From assembly GCA_900708905.1 (NCBI GenBank), contig CAADRB010000009.1:693435-757434 (forward strand): 64,000 bases of DNA. The letters run 5' to 3'. Numbering within the stretch: position 1 is the first letter of the stretch; each line of letters begins with the position of its first letter. The translations under genes were made by a program, and so were the position numbers. The notes under the pieces are model-generated. The model searched no databases, was not told where the DNA came from, and saw only the letters and a program-made list of their open reading frames with translations. Below are positions 48,301-63,300 of the stretch, piece by piece. Origin of the DNA: Hymenolepis diminuta (lineage: Eukaryota > Platyhelminthes > Cestoda > Cyclophyllidea > Hymenolepididae).

Positions 48301-51300
48301 TTAACAGAGCTCCGTAAGTTGTGCTCACTCAAGGTGATGTAATCACTTGATGCAAATAGCATCCGTAACAATATATCTACGGTGGTTTTCTTTGGTATGG
48401 GTCATATTTTATCAAGAAACAAGTCCAAGAATTGTAGGTATTAATGTCGCCAATTTAGAAAAATAGAAACAAACTCCCAAGGAAGCGTCAAAAGAAAAAA
48501 AAAATAAAAGCTCTTGATAACTTCTCGTAAGAAATGATACAGAGGTTGATATATTAAGTTGAAACGACAAAAGGCAAATATTTAGGAGGCTCATTAATCA
48601 TTCAAGGTATGCCAATGACAGATGAAAATGAGGGCATATTAGGTCAATTGTCCAATAATTAGATGTGTGAAAGGGCAGATAGGGCGAGATGTGGAGATAT
48701 ACTCACCTTATACCAAGTGTAGCCCCCGTCATCCGAGATGAAAACATCTGCTGGAGTTGTTTTAAGATGGGTCGCGACGTGACCATGGACAAGAATTAAT
48801 CCCCGTGCAGATGATATTGCTAGAGGCGGTGAAGCCACGACTCGCTTTCGGAGGCTGAATTGGTTACTGACTTGTAAACCACATACCTAAATATGTGATC
48901 AAATAACGATAGTAAGGTTATGAATAAGAAAGGGGAATAAACACGACCCTATTTACGTAAAAAATTCAGCATTTAAATTGATTCAGTTGTTATTTCAACT
49001 AGAGTTGAACAAATGCTGTAGATCAACTCAGCGTATATAAAAAATTCCATTTTATTTAAATGGTATTCTTCAACTCTGAAGCAATTTTAAAAATCAATTC
49101 AAATTAAGCCCAATTTATCGAAAAAATAAGCTTAAAACGTATCAAGAAATGTAAAATTAATATATAGATGTGTAAAATATCTTCCGCTCGTCTTAGTCAA
49201 GTAATAAATATCGACAGTTTTCGGGGCTTAGTAATCGCATCATGATACCATAACCATAAAGTGGGAAAAATGGAATTTAATTAGAGTGCAGAGGGGATAG
49301 GGAAAAACCAATATGAATTAATGAGAGACGACTGTTAAATTGGTATAATAAAATTCTATTATGTTACATATTTATTAATTCCAGTTCTTATTTGAAAATA
49401 ACAATTGTTGCTAATCTACAATGCGAAGAGCAGAAATATCCCTCCATAAGTGTCAGTTTTATTTATCAACTTTCCCGCACTTAGAATATCTGACACTGTT
49501 AATTAACAGTCTGTTTCGAAAGCTTTAACTGAGGGAAAAGAGAACTCCTTTTCAGTAAAACTAGATTTAGGTAGGCCTGAAGTTTGGTGAGCTAAGAAGT
49601 TCTTATCTCGTGACTCTTTAAAATTTACTTTCAGGATTCACAATTTATTTCTCAGCACATATGGCACATGCGTAAACATTGACTAAACGTGTTAAGCAAT
49701 TGAGACACAAATTTGGACACAAGTAAGGAACCTAGTGGTATTCAAAGCATTGTTTTAATTAGTGCCGAGATTCTAAATAGAGAGATATGCAAAGATTTGG
49801 CCAACCGGCCCGTTTTAAATCCGTATGTGAATTACTAATGAGAAAATGTCAAAATAAGGTCTATCTGATCTTCATGACATGAGGCGAATAAATCACTGAC
49901 ACCAAAGTAATTAATCATTTGGATTGAGGAAATAATATGTTAATCAAAGTGTGACAAGTTTCAATTTACTTCCGACGGCAACGTTCGTCCATGAAGCATA
50001 CGCCCATATAAATAAAAGGAGCGTTAACGGTAAATTAAACTCAAACTGTAGACAGAGTCTAAAAACTTATATAATTTAATTAATTTATAGAATTAACTTA
50101 TTCTATGGATGGAAAAATCACAACAGAAAATGAAACCCAGATAATACAAGGCTAAATTTAACCAAGATAACTGCAATTTCCGGAAACAAATCTCTTCTTT
50201 TCTGAAAAAAAGATTCTCAAAAATCTAGCTTCTGCATTGAGAAATGCAGGGGGATGACAACGGGAAAGTATTGCAAATGTCTAGAATGAAAATGACAAAA
50301 TTTGATTAAAATCAAGTTAGATTCAGTATTGGTGCAATCTGATTAAGCTTTCCAGGAAAGAGTTAAGAGGACTTAGCCAAAACGCAAATCTATAAACAAT
50401 TAATAGTAATCTTTCGGACGCACGTCTCACGGTCCCACACATCTGTGTACTCCACCAAGTACGTTGCTACTGAGGCTAAGATAACAGTCGTCAACCCATA
50501 CGAGCACCCTTACCTGCACGCAGTCTAACATGGACATAGGAGAACAGTGGCCATTGGCTAGATGAGAAAATATACTCATCCTCATGTTCTTTGTCAAATT
50601 AGAGAATTGTGGCCATAAGATTGGCGCTCTGCTCATCCTCCCAAGATTAAGTGGTAGCACCAATTCCTTCTTTATAACCGGTTAGCGATAAGTTGGTACA
50701 ACTCAGATTCGCGGATTCAAAACTTTCAAAGCGATGCATGACTTCTGCAAGCTCTGTACTTATCTTCTCTTCCTTCGTTTTTCCGCTCGAGGTTTAATTC
50801 CCACCTGATAAAATCTTGATACAGATTAGAAACTCTTGGAGGTAAAGTACATCTCCCTGACCCAGATAGGAAAGCACGATAATCACGCGCATATACATAA
50901 ATGGACTTCCGACCAGCAAAATAAAAGTTCATATCTGAAGGAAATGTATCAAAGGAAAATGACGAATATTAAGCCATTCCCCTTGAATATAGGACGATAA
51001 TTATGTAAGAGGATATAATCTAATAATTGAAGATTTTTAGTGTTCGAGATTCACAAACTGATATCTGAATCCCATCAATATGCATTCAGTAAGTTAAATG
51101 ACCATTTACAAATAATGATCTATAAAGAGATGACTATAAAGGTAGTTTCTCGATAATTTGCATTTTTATATGTTGAATTAACGAACAACAAGTCCAGGGG
51201 ATCCACAGAGCATAAGAGCGCGCAAGGTAAAACAGATCATGCATATCTAGGTGAATTGAGGTCAAATAAACAGAGAACAGGGAATGAAATCAAACGAAGA

Positions 51301-54300
51301 TAGGCGAGGCCGTTTAACCCGGTAGGTGCAGGCTTTGGACTAAAATATTTCGGCTTTAAATATTTTATTCCTATCAATTTCCTTCTATGTACTACCGTTG
51401 TGTCCAAAGTACCACAGAAGGAAGTGAAATGCTATCAGTGCTACTTATGAAAGAACTTTCCCTGAAACTCTTTAAGAATACAATTGATCATAGAAAAACA
51501 GAAATCGTGCCATCTTATCGCCATCTAAAGTAAGACAGACTATTAAGGAGGTAACAGACAGTCCTCTCATTGTTACCATTATTTAAAAATGAAGCTCTCA
51601 GAATACTCGGGAATAAGATAACTGATAAGAGATCGGAACTTCGTAGCAAGAATGACATTTCAGAAGATTAACGCGTTTTCTGTAACAATACCATAAATAA
51701 GGACTTTGAAATACAATGGGAGTTCATTATCAAAAAGCCAAATTGTTGGAACTACGATAAGGTTAATTGCATAACAATCCAAGTTGATTTGGCCATTGCT
51801 GGAGAAACAAGGTGATACTTTTCTCATATTTAATAAAGTCTGTGTTAGTGAACTTGTCGATCGGAAAACCTTTTAATGCTGCAAGTCATTTGGGCTTAGG
51901 TGCTGATGGAAATCAATAAAAAACCACCGGCTATAAAAGGGCATGGTTTCTCAAATGTTTAAAAAGAGATAGTCGAGCGAGGGTTTCCGAATAAGATATC
52001 CCGGATATCTTTCCTTTCTCAAATACGAGTGTAAAAAGGCATGAGCTTGAAATTAGATAAACTAATTAATGAACACTCTTTAAACGTGGAGTGAATCCCG
52101 AACTCTCCTTTTCACCAATTTGGCAAAACGTAGGGTGGAACGTCCCACGTGCCCCACCCTCTGCCATCGCACACTCTCAATTCGGAGGCAAAATGGAGGG
52201 GGGGGGGGGAGCACATGGCCCAGTTAATTAGCAGTGTGATTGTTATTAAGTCCCCATGCTCCACCTCTCTGGGCCGTGCCCAGTCAAGCGCATGTGAAAA
52301 AGGGGGAGTGGAGGGTGCACTAAATAAACTTTTCACGCACTACTGCCCCTATCTGACTGGCTAGAAAACATGCGGTGAAAGGGGAGAGGAAGGCGAACTT
52401 CCAGTGATGACTCACACGAGCAGCTGGTAGAGGGCCTGAGGGTAGGGAGAGGGTAAAAAATTAACTGGGGATACCGGCGCCCAGTGGTGATTCTGATAAA
52501 TTTCTGTGCGCCACGCTGACTCAGTGCTCGTATATAACAGTGGCAGCGGTGATGTGTACTTTCCCTGGGGCATTGTTAGCTTCATATTCTCAGCAGAGGA
52601 GAGCTAGGGGGCCGTTCAAAATTACTTCAACTCTAGTCGGCGACATATTTTTATAGTAAATAAAATTTAAATAAATCAGTATCAGTTAGTAAAAAGCCGC
52701 TGTATAAGTTCTAAGTAGATTTTCGTGAAGATAAACGGCATGTAAAAGAATCTTAAACCGACAAGTTGATTTGTTTATTTGAGGGAAGAAACACAGCTTC
52801 CATTAGTCGCGAAATGTGGACAGGTTAGATTTGTTTCTGATATGGGTAAATACGGAAAGACTAATCGAATTCCGTTCCAAATACTCGGTATTGTAAATAA
52901 ACTACAAATTAGCTCGAAAATATCAAGGTGTAAACGACACTGAAAACGAATAAAAGAATAATAAATTAATTTTACATTCAGTAGAGCGCATGTTTCCGCT
53001 CTTGAGCTAAAGGCGAAATCAGAATTTCGTTAACAGCGAAATACTAGAAGTTCTCCAGAAATGCATACTCTGAAGGTTAAGTATCTTAACTTGTATGACA
53101 GTAAAAGAGAAACTGAACATTCATACAAGTTAATAAATTAAACTCCCAACATACTACAGACATGTTTTCTAATTATTGTTAAATTATAAAAACTTATTGA
53201 CTGAAACAGCTCATAACGAGGGGGTAGGTGATATAATTAATTAAAGGCAAAAAATGTAGAATTAAAATTAATCAAATAAATAGAGTTATGAAGTTAAGTT
53301 GATGGATCATTAACAATAGTAAAAAACAACAGTTTAGTTCACTTAAATCAAACGGTTGGAATAAATCGATAAACGCTGTTTGGACGTAGTTTCTATCCTT
53401 GCAATATAATCGAGATTTATTATTTTAATGTTTGTTATTGGAAGCGAGGGATTAAAAGAAGAGATGTTCGCTAACAAATGATAGCTAAGAGACAAACAAA
53501 GGAAAAAAGAATCAACCCCCCGCATACGAGAATTAACCTGAGAAAACTGTGAAAGGAAGTAGCCGGTGATTGAACCTCTTGCCTTTCAAAAATATCCCTT
53601 TTCCCTCGTTTCAAAACTGAAAATTCGAATTTAAAATTCTGTTTATGGAATTGCCCTTAGTTGATGCTCTTTTTTAGGAACTCAAATTACTTGCTGGATA
53701 TATATTTAACAGACTTGGATTCAAATGATTTTATGAAGTGGACGGTTAAGATAATCGATCATTTTTGCTTTTTTTTCTCTTTAAGGATTATGATAACATG
53801 TTAGCTAATGAGGGAAGTTAAGCAGAAACTTCATGTTTTACGCTAATTACATAGTACCTCTAAGAAGAACTAATAATGGCAAACACTGCAGTTGAACGGC
53901 AATTTCTAATTAAGACGAAAAGGGTTTCATATTTACACAAACCTCGAGTTTCCCATGGGGTACTGCTACTACTGCTGATGGTAGTTTTATAACAGCGGGA
54001 AACATAAAACTGTTAAGTTTTATCGCAAAACAGGACGGGTGAGCCGTAATGCTTGTGAGAAAAGTCTGTCATTAGACGGTTGTGAATTCGGAATCTATCA
54101 GTTGGAACTCAGTGACTGGTTGTATGGAAGATATGGGAATGATAGATTTTATGATATCTTTTTCGGGTTTGAAATAGTTATTTCACCTACGCAGCTTATC
54201 AGAATTCGAATACGCTGAGTTCCCGCTAAAATTTGAAACTTACTAGCTTCCATTTTCTTCTTTAATATTTCATTCACAAACACCACCGGATCATCAATAT

Positions 54301-57300
54301 TTATTTCAATGTTCTTTAATACTATTTTTAAATGTGTAACTAATAGTAGTCAAGCCGTTCTCTGGGAACGAAAATTCGGGGAAACCTAACTTTATCATCA
54401 TTGCCAAGCTGAGAAAATAGGGAAGAAAATTTTGAAAAATAAACGTAACTCGTAGGAAAACAATCAAATTCGTTAAAAAACAATTTACAACACGACCTAT
54501 ATTCCTATTGAAAAGCAGTTATTTGTAAATGTTTGCTAAAAACAAACTTCTCAGCAGGAGAAAAGATACTCCTGGAAGCTCTAGGATTTACAACATAAGG
54601 AGAGGATTTATAATATAATCATGAAAATTAAGACCCAACAAAAGAGGTAGCTAAGGGAAGATATACTCAAATAAATAGATAGGGTGCAAAAATTAGGATG
54701 GTATATTTTTTCGAACACTCAATAATAAGTAGTAAATCATACAAATTACAAGTTTAGAGACTGCATATTCAGTATATCTTTATGCAATAGCTCTCAAGTC
54801 CATTTTAGAAAGACATTTTTCAAAGTTTACTCTGGGTAGGGGAGAAGCACATAGAGCTTCCCTGTTGAGAAAATCGAATTTAGTCAAACCCTTTGTTAGT
54901 CAGACTTAACCTAAGTGGTACGCGCATTCCGTTAACTGGACGTGCACCAATGGGCATAAATCCCGTGATCCTTGGCTTCGCAGACAAGCACGTCAACTTT
55001 TTCTGCATTAACATTAATGTTATAAAAACGTTATATGCCGTTATAACGCGAATGCACAACACTCATAATATTATTGCGATTAAGAATATAAGTTCAATGG
55101 ATGGATTGAATGGCAGATAGACAATAGCTTAGCCTGCAAAAAATATTCACATAATAGACAGGGATTTTCTAGAACACTCGATGGGAGACCAATGAGTAAT
55201 CAACAAAGGGGAATTCAGTACTCTCACACAGATACACCAAGGATAACATAGTGCGCAAATTAACATTGTTAAATTATAGATAAGCATTATAACACATGTA
55301 GATAAAGCTTGCCGGTTCAAAAGCCTCGCTAGAGTTGTTCTGGCCAGAAGATAAGACAGCCTTGAGACGTTCAGCGGAATTTGAGTAATCAGGTGGTACG
55401 ATTCTCGACTGTTCACCTTGGATCATTTTGGATCTTGGTGGGTCACAGGATAGGCCCTGTGGCACAGGAAGGGGTTGCCAGGTAGCTCCTCGATTGTGAG
55501 TTATTACGGTACGCAGTGTGGTGTCTGGATTCATTTGAGTAGCTAAGAATGTGCCCGGGATTGAGAGAACTCGGAAGAAATCGGTGACAGTGGCTTGATT
55601 GGGATAGAAGTGGCGACGCAGTGATTCGGTAAATACGGTTCCTGTGCTGTCTGATACGTAAAGGATGCCGTGACCAGTGTCTGGAACATATGATAGAATA
55701 TACTTAAAATTAGCCCATTCAGACAAAGAATAAAAGATTAGGACACCGATATGAAATTTAAACCAGACTCTGAAATGGGAACTAGAAAAAGCATACTCAA
55801 AGTCATATTTTAGATAAATTAATCAAGACGTCTTCAGTGAGACCAGCCAAAGTCAATTTCTGTTTCTCAAGCTGTTTAGACTAGGCTTGGAGGGATTCAT
55901 AGAAGGAATGGTGAAGTGCAATGCTGTATGAAATAAGTTAACGTTCAACGTTTTAAAAATATAACTACCTCCAATAAATTTAAATCTTCCATGACATATT
56001 TATTTACGTCATTTCAAATATCAAAAAAAACAAGAGGGATTAAACAATTACCTTTCAGAAGATCATCTTCAATGCTGACATCTCAAGATTCATGGCAATG
56101 ATAAAAATTTTTACAATTTATAATTAAGAATAGCAGTTGAACACACCAAACAGAAGAAAGACATGAAATCGAATGGAAATTTACAATAAAATTTAGGCGT
56201 TATTTTTTTTGAATTCCAGGAGTACCTTTTCATTAGTAATATAATTCCCTCTAATATTTAAAAGTTCCGAGCTCAATTTTTACTTTGATCTATGGCTAAC
56301 TGGATGAATTGATGTCCACGATAGCTTGTTAACCAGCTAATTTAATCCAGTGGTCTGTAAGGCCGCTTTGCTTCATTTATATCTCCTTACAGTCATAACC
56401 AGGTAGATGAGACTAGAGGAGGCTTTTTAAACACAGTAGAACTCACTAGACTACGCTGAAAGTGAACTCAAGACCCAAAACAATCTATTTACTCTTTGAG
56501 TAAGCATTTTCAATTTTGGGATAAGGTAATTGAAAACCAAAACAAGAATCTGCTAACACATTTGAGCTGTGTGGTACATAGTAGCTTCAAAATTAATAGA
56601 TAATACCACAATGAATCAAAGATATGAATGGTTATCAGTCAGAGCTATACAAAATTATTGGAAATGAAGAGAAAACTGATATCTCGAGACCACATTTTAC
56701 GAATCCTATGAGTCTCTTCCTTTGAAACAATAAAATTATGAAGGCTATGTATCTTTTTGTCGAATATGCATCTTAATGTGATCCCTTAATTATTAAATAT
56801 AACAGACATGGATGGACAAAATTGTTTATTAAATCCAATCTAACTGTGCTTGACGCATTGTTTAAATAATGCGTGCGATATCAAAACAGACCAAAAAAGA
56901 TGACGTTAATTGAATTTGAATTTAAACGGGCCAAAATTCCATTTTTTTATCAGGTGGCCCAAAAAGGGCCTAATAATGTTTATATGAAGCTTCTTCAAAC
57001 TACCAAAAAAGAATTGGGAAAGATTTAAGTGAAATTAGGGTGCAAGGAAAATGTAAACATTACCAGTTAGCAATTTACAATGAATTAATTTTATTTTAGA
57101 AATGGAAGAATTAAATTTTTCAATGATTGTTGATATTAGGATAAATAAAATTCTGGCATTATAATGTTTAAATCACTCCTTTCTCAGAAGCTGCTAAATG
57201 TTATTCAGATCGAAAACCCTCTTTGGGAGGAGTGCTAACGACTGTTGGTTTGAGCAGAGAAAAGATATTCTGGGATCGTTCTGATGAGAAGCTTGCATTC

Positions 57301-60300
57301 TACTGTTACCCTTGTTGGCCAATGTAATCGACCATTCGCATCCAATGGGTACAGTTCTCGTGATCCCTGACCTGGAAGACGTGAACCGTAACATTTGATC
57401 AAATGAGTTTCTTTAAAGCCAATTTACATTTGAGAATTTTATTTCATTCATAATTTTTCCTTACCAATAATTAATCCAGGACCATTCCATCTTCTCAACA
57501 CTTTCCCACATCTCTACAGAGCCTTTGCAACAACCATTTACAATTTTGTGCATAAGGTAACCACCCCACTCTTTTTCCACTCAGTCCAGATTTTATGAAA
57601 AGCTTCCGAATCATAATCATTGGATTCATACAAAATAAGCCTTCACATATGGTGTATTAATCTTTTTTACATGGTCACGAACAAGACAGACTTATGGAGG
57701 TCACATTTTTCAGAAGCAGAACGATCTATACACAGAAACATCTAATTTTAGTATTTCATAAAAGGCCATTTTAGGCTTAATGCAGTACAACAGAAATAGC
57801 CGTTTTTATAGCGGCAAGTTTCACAGGCGCCACACGAAAGGAATTCAGCATAACAACAACCGTTTACAATAAACGGAAAGCGGACAAGCGGAAAACGATT
57901 ATTCTAAGGGGGAAGAGAGAGAATTGTCAGTTATCCGGGTAAGATAATTCTCTCCACAATAATACTTAGTACACAGAAGGTATATTGACAGGAATCTCGC
58001 TAACATGTACCGACAAACAACTCTGTACCCTTTAAAGATGGGAGTGGCGCCACCACCCAAACTTTTAAACTTGGTCACGGGATTAGCGCTTATTAGTGCA
58101 CATTCAGTGGTACGACTGGCCAGTCACACCAGTTAATATTGATCAGAATGAAGAGTGATAGGATTTGAGGTCTTTATCAGAGCGGTTACAGGAGATCTAA
58201 GTTTTACTATCTACAACACCGATATCTTAGGAGGAAGGAAAAGCAGAAGTTGTTGTTATTATAGCGAAAACTTGCTACAGTTCAATTCCATCTATAAACA
58301 ATAAATCGTAATTCGAATTTTTCAACATAAACAGTATCAAAATTTATAATTTTTCAATATTAATGAGAAGAAAACATAAAATAAAATATCAATTTCGTCA
58401 AGGGATAATGGTTAATAATTGTGCATAATTATTTTTCCACCTTGAAACTTCTGTTAATGAGTTAGAAAGTTTAACTATTGGGTAACGAGATCTAGAAGCG
58501 GATAGTAGCATTTTTTCTTTCAAATGGGTGCCACTGAGAGAAAAATTAACCGAAAAATGCACTTGTGGACACAGGATATAAAAAAACAAAGATCCACAAG
58601 CAGAAAGAGTAATGACTGCTGACAGTATGTATTACTCAATCTTCATAACTAGAATCGCAAATTTCATACTTTTTAAAGCTTCCCAAAGAAATTTCATATA
58701 ACCGAATAGTTTACTAAGCTCTAGAAGCAGTACAGACCAAAAAACAGACTGTTAAACGGAGAGGATAGAAGTACTCAGGGAATTTCCGTTGAATATTGAC
58801 ACATCAAATGAAACATAAGTTGACACGAATACATGTGGCAAAGTGTTGTGGCCAAAGGCAACTTGATCTGAACGTCCAATTTCAAACGTTACAGGACCTC
58901 AAGGGAAGCCATTCAACCAAATGGACAATAGCAGTGGACTAGTTATAAACCGGAGGAAGAACTAATAATTACAGGTTACTGTTGTTCATTACTCCATTAT
59001 AATTAAGGAACACAACCTGGCTGTTAACTACACACTGTTTTGACTAAAATGCAACACAAATAGGTATTTAAAGATGGTTGTTTTGTATTTATTGCACTCC
59101 AGAGAGGCCACGGAAGTCTGATTTGTTCAGCTTGTGAATGGGACAAAGTTTTATAAACATGCATTCAGATAACAGCATTTCCAAAAACTATTGAAAGACA
59201 TAATTAATATCCACTATCAGAAAGTTGAAAAGCTAATACACGTTGGACAGTAATTCGAGTCATCACTTCTTGAACCAAACTGATTTACAAGAACTACAAA
59301 ACTGGAACAGCCTAGCGCCAATCAGAATTACAAAAGATATAAAGATGTGTGGACGTGCTGATGCAAATAAATCCCAAGTTCGTTTAAAGGAAATCCATTT
59401 CAACATTTGGCCAAAGGAGCAGCTTTCTGGAACAACTCTAATAAGAAACTTCATCTCATCTCTTGACCAATTTTGACCAGTACGGTGGGTCCGTTCATTG
59501 ACTAGATGTGTATATTTGCACGTTAATCGCGGATGCGAATAAACTTTCTAAAACTCCTGAACCTGAAAGTTCAACTCGAGAAGCAGGGCAAAAGCTAGGT
59601 TTTAGACTGCGCAGAACTTGGACTTCAGAAGGAACAAATAAAATAAGCCTTAACTAATAATATGCGTTTACTATACATTAATTTCAATGTTTGCAGACAT
59701 GAAGCAAAAAATTAATCAAATCGCCGTCTTCAGATAATCTGGGCTCGAAACCTGTGAGACCGCAACGATTGGTAAAATTCGCCAATGAAGTAGTTGAATG
59801 AAAATGTCTTAATCTACAAAAGTCATGTGTGATTTTCATTTCAACAAGATAAAAGCTAGAAACAAACACTGGAGGGAAATACATCAATGATATATTAAGC
59901 AAAAATCTGACTTATAAGTTAATCTTCTCAAATGGGAAATCCAGAGTCAGATAAGTACATATAAAACATTGATTGACTCAGATGTTTTAATTGGCAATGG
60001 AAAGGAATTTTAGTCAACTTATTTAAGCAAAACCTAAAGGAAATTAGAAAAGGAATAGGAATTATCTTCGAACTACAAGAGAGGAGAAAACTGTGATCTC
60101 ATCAGATTAAAGGAGTTGAAATCTCCATAGGTGTTCAAAATAAGAACAGATAAATGGCAGATTCTAGAAGAATGCCACTATCTATTTCTGCCATTTTGTA
60201 TTGTTTACCTACCTCATTACAAACCTTTTATACCACAAAATACCGCGTTTTCGAATAAAAGCACAGCTTTAACAATAAATGACTTCGATTAGGCGAAGAA

Positions 60301-63300
60301 GGGAAAGTAATAAAATTCGTGCTAATGTCATGCAGAAATTAATTCCCAATCTGAAACATTTAAACTGTTAGGGTGTATTAGATTACATCACGAAAAATCC
60401 GCGCCAATGTGATGCAGATGATAAACAGTAAGATCGGTGCACGTGAAGAGAAGGGAGACAGAAAATACAATTCACTGAGTGATATAGAAAGCGAAATAGC
60501 AGAATATTTTGTTGCTGGACATGAGAAATGTGAACACACTTACCCCCAGGTTCATCGACATGAAGAAACACACAGTCCCTCTCGATCTCGAGTACACTGA
60601 AAAACTAGAAAAAAAGTAGATGAATAAATGTGAGTAAAAGTGAAGTCTCTTAATAAGTAGATTATGTGCAGAGATCGAGTACAAGTTTGACTCATCATTA
60701 GAAGTGGCAGCGTACAAAATTAAATGTTGTGCACTTATTAACTAAAGCTGGATACCTCAACCAAGACATTGTTGAGCTTATTTCCAATGGATAACTCTAT
60801 TCTTACTCACATCAGGCTGTTGCTCAAATCAATAAAAAAATCAATACGAAATGATAATGAGGGTAACATGAAGAAAAGTACTTAGCAGACTGGAGCTACT
60901 TCAATTAAGAAATCGTATTCCACTATCCCACCATGGTACGATTTAACCAAAATGATTTATTTAAACGTATTTTATTAAATAGCTGTCCATTGATGAGTAA
61001 TAAATCATGGCGTCTAACTTTGAAGACTGCACTTAACTCTAATTCGCTGGCGCAGAGAGTGAGTTATGTGGCTCTTTAAGGATAACTCTCCCCGAATTAT
61101 TAAAATTATGTCAATTACATAGAAAATATGAATAAATAGCCTACAGAGAGATGAAAATAATATGAAATAGAATGACACGATTTAAAAGAACAAGCAGTTA
61201 GATTATGTTCAGTACAAGATCGCTCTCCCGTTATAATTTTTAATGAAGTAACACACTTATTTCATCATTTGAACCACGTAAAGCTCGATATTAAACGACT
61301 AAATTGATGTAGAGAGGAATAAGCTCGGAAGTACTAAATTTATCTGAAAACCTCCACGCCAAATTGCTCCTCTTCATCCTACTCAGATCTAAATTTTGAC
61401 CCTTTTAAAGACAGTTAATCAGTCAATCATACTAGTAACTGAGATCGAGTTATCTTCAAGTATTCAAACGATTTTTAAGCATTAATTGCTGCACAGTCTT
61501 GACACTTGTCCCGCTTGTCCGCTGTCCCACTTGTACCTTTGATACTGTTGATCATGTGGACTTAGCGCACTATTCATTTTGGTAGTTAGGCCTAGCCGTT
61601 GAAAATATTGTATAATTTCTAAAATTTGTCTAAAAATATGAATGGAAAATTTATCATAGAATCTTGATAACTATCCTGGGAACTTCATTTTCTATCACTC
61701 GTTGTCACGGAAAGCTCTCGATATCGACTTAACAAAACTGCTTATTTTAATTACTAGACCAGAAAAAATCTTGTAATATCGAAATATCTAGATAATGAAT
61801 TCGATTGCTTATCTGAGAATCTAATCAATGAATGCTATTGAATCCACCATATAGAAAATGAGACCTCATTTAAACCCATTCTGAAATAGATAGTGCAAAC
61901 GACTAGTTGGAATTATCAAAGCAACATTAAATGGGAAGAGGATGAGAATTAGAGATCTGAAGATTTATTAAGAATTGTGTTTCTTATATCGACCTTATTT
62001 AAAAATAGTATACAAAATAAGTTCAGATCCTCAGCATCCCTGATTCTTTTCAAATAAACTCGGAATGAGAATGACCATAACAAAACCATAGAAAATAAGA
62101 GCCACTTTCATGTAAGTGCGAAACGTATTAAATTCTGTCATCAAAAAGAGTCTTCATGAAAAGAAATCTATCGTGTAATTCCAAATCTATTCAGAACACT
62201 TCCTCAGCCACAATTCTCTCAAATTGCCACCTTACTATTAAATGTGGGACGTTTTTGCTGTGCTATTATAAAACATCACTTACTCTATCAGAAGTAACAG
62301 CAGGAAGAAAGACAGGGTGAAAAGTGTTGCCACCATCCTCAGAAACACTGAGTTTTAGGGGACCTTTCTCATTATCAGCATCCTCTGTGAAGTGTGCAGC
62401 ATAGAGAAAACGACCAGCAGGCCCACTTTTAGGATCATCGTCGTCTGCATCAGTGTAGGTTTCCGGGGCCCAAATTTTACGGACATTCCTCAACAATACT
62501 CGCCATGTACTACCCCCGTCCTCAGATTTTGACAGCGTATAGGCATCTCGATTTGAAGTTGCTGTGGTTAAATTATCGATAAAGTAATAATCGAGTAATA
62601 TGGTATATGAACTCAAGAAGTAAGACCTACGCTTCTTGGGACTTTTTCCGTGGAGGGCATAAATTGTATCCTTGGGATCAAAAGTAAATCGGGACCAGAA
62701 GAAATCTTGGACATCTTGCAGAGCCGATTTCCACGATGAATCATCACCAATAGAGACGAAGAGTGTCTAAAAGTGCATAACATATAAACAAAGGCATAAA
62801 AGCATACCTTTGTATTAGCTTCCATAGCTAGCACTGAGTATGAATCCGCATCAACAACTAGCAGCTTCAACTTTCCGTTCAAAATGAAAGGCAACTTCGA
62901 TTTGTTCCAACTCTGACCGGAATCGGTGGTTGAGTATATGAGAGTGTGGTTTCGATTTTGCATATCATAACATACAACGTAAATCTTTACTAAATTCGAT
63001 CATATTATCAATCAGATACATACTTTTCTATTTTTTGCAGTTTTCCATGTTTGCAGACCGTTTTCACGTTTTATATGGATGTTTTCATCAAGATTCCCAG
63101 TGATCTTTTCGAAAGTTTTCCCATTATCAGTACTATGGAATAAAGTGAGAATTTGATATTACCTTCTATATAGATCAGATGGCTGTCCAAGACCCTGTTC
63201 ACTCTCACTCATTGTAACTAAGATTATGATCTGGAAAGTTATTATATTAAAACCACCTTACGCCAGTTGAATCACCAGTCCATGTAAGCTGGATAGTTTC

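Larger units (their letters stand above)
55681..60543 (-). other. Sortilin intron 8
   Basis: A 4.86-kb intron. It contains R3 copy 2 (59471-59515) and R5 copy 2 (58035-58080). No other gene is seen. Confidence 0.8.
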
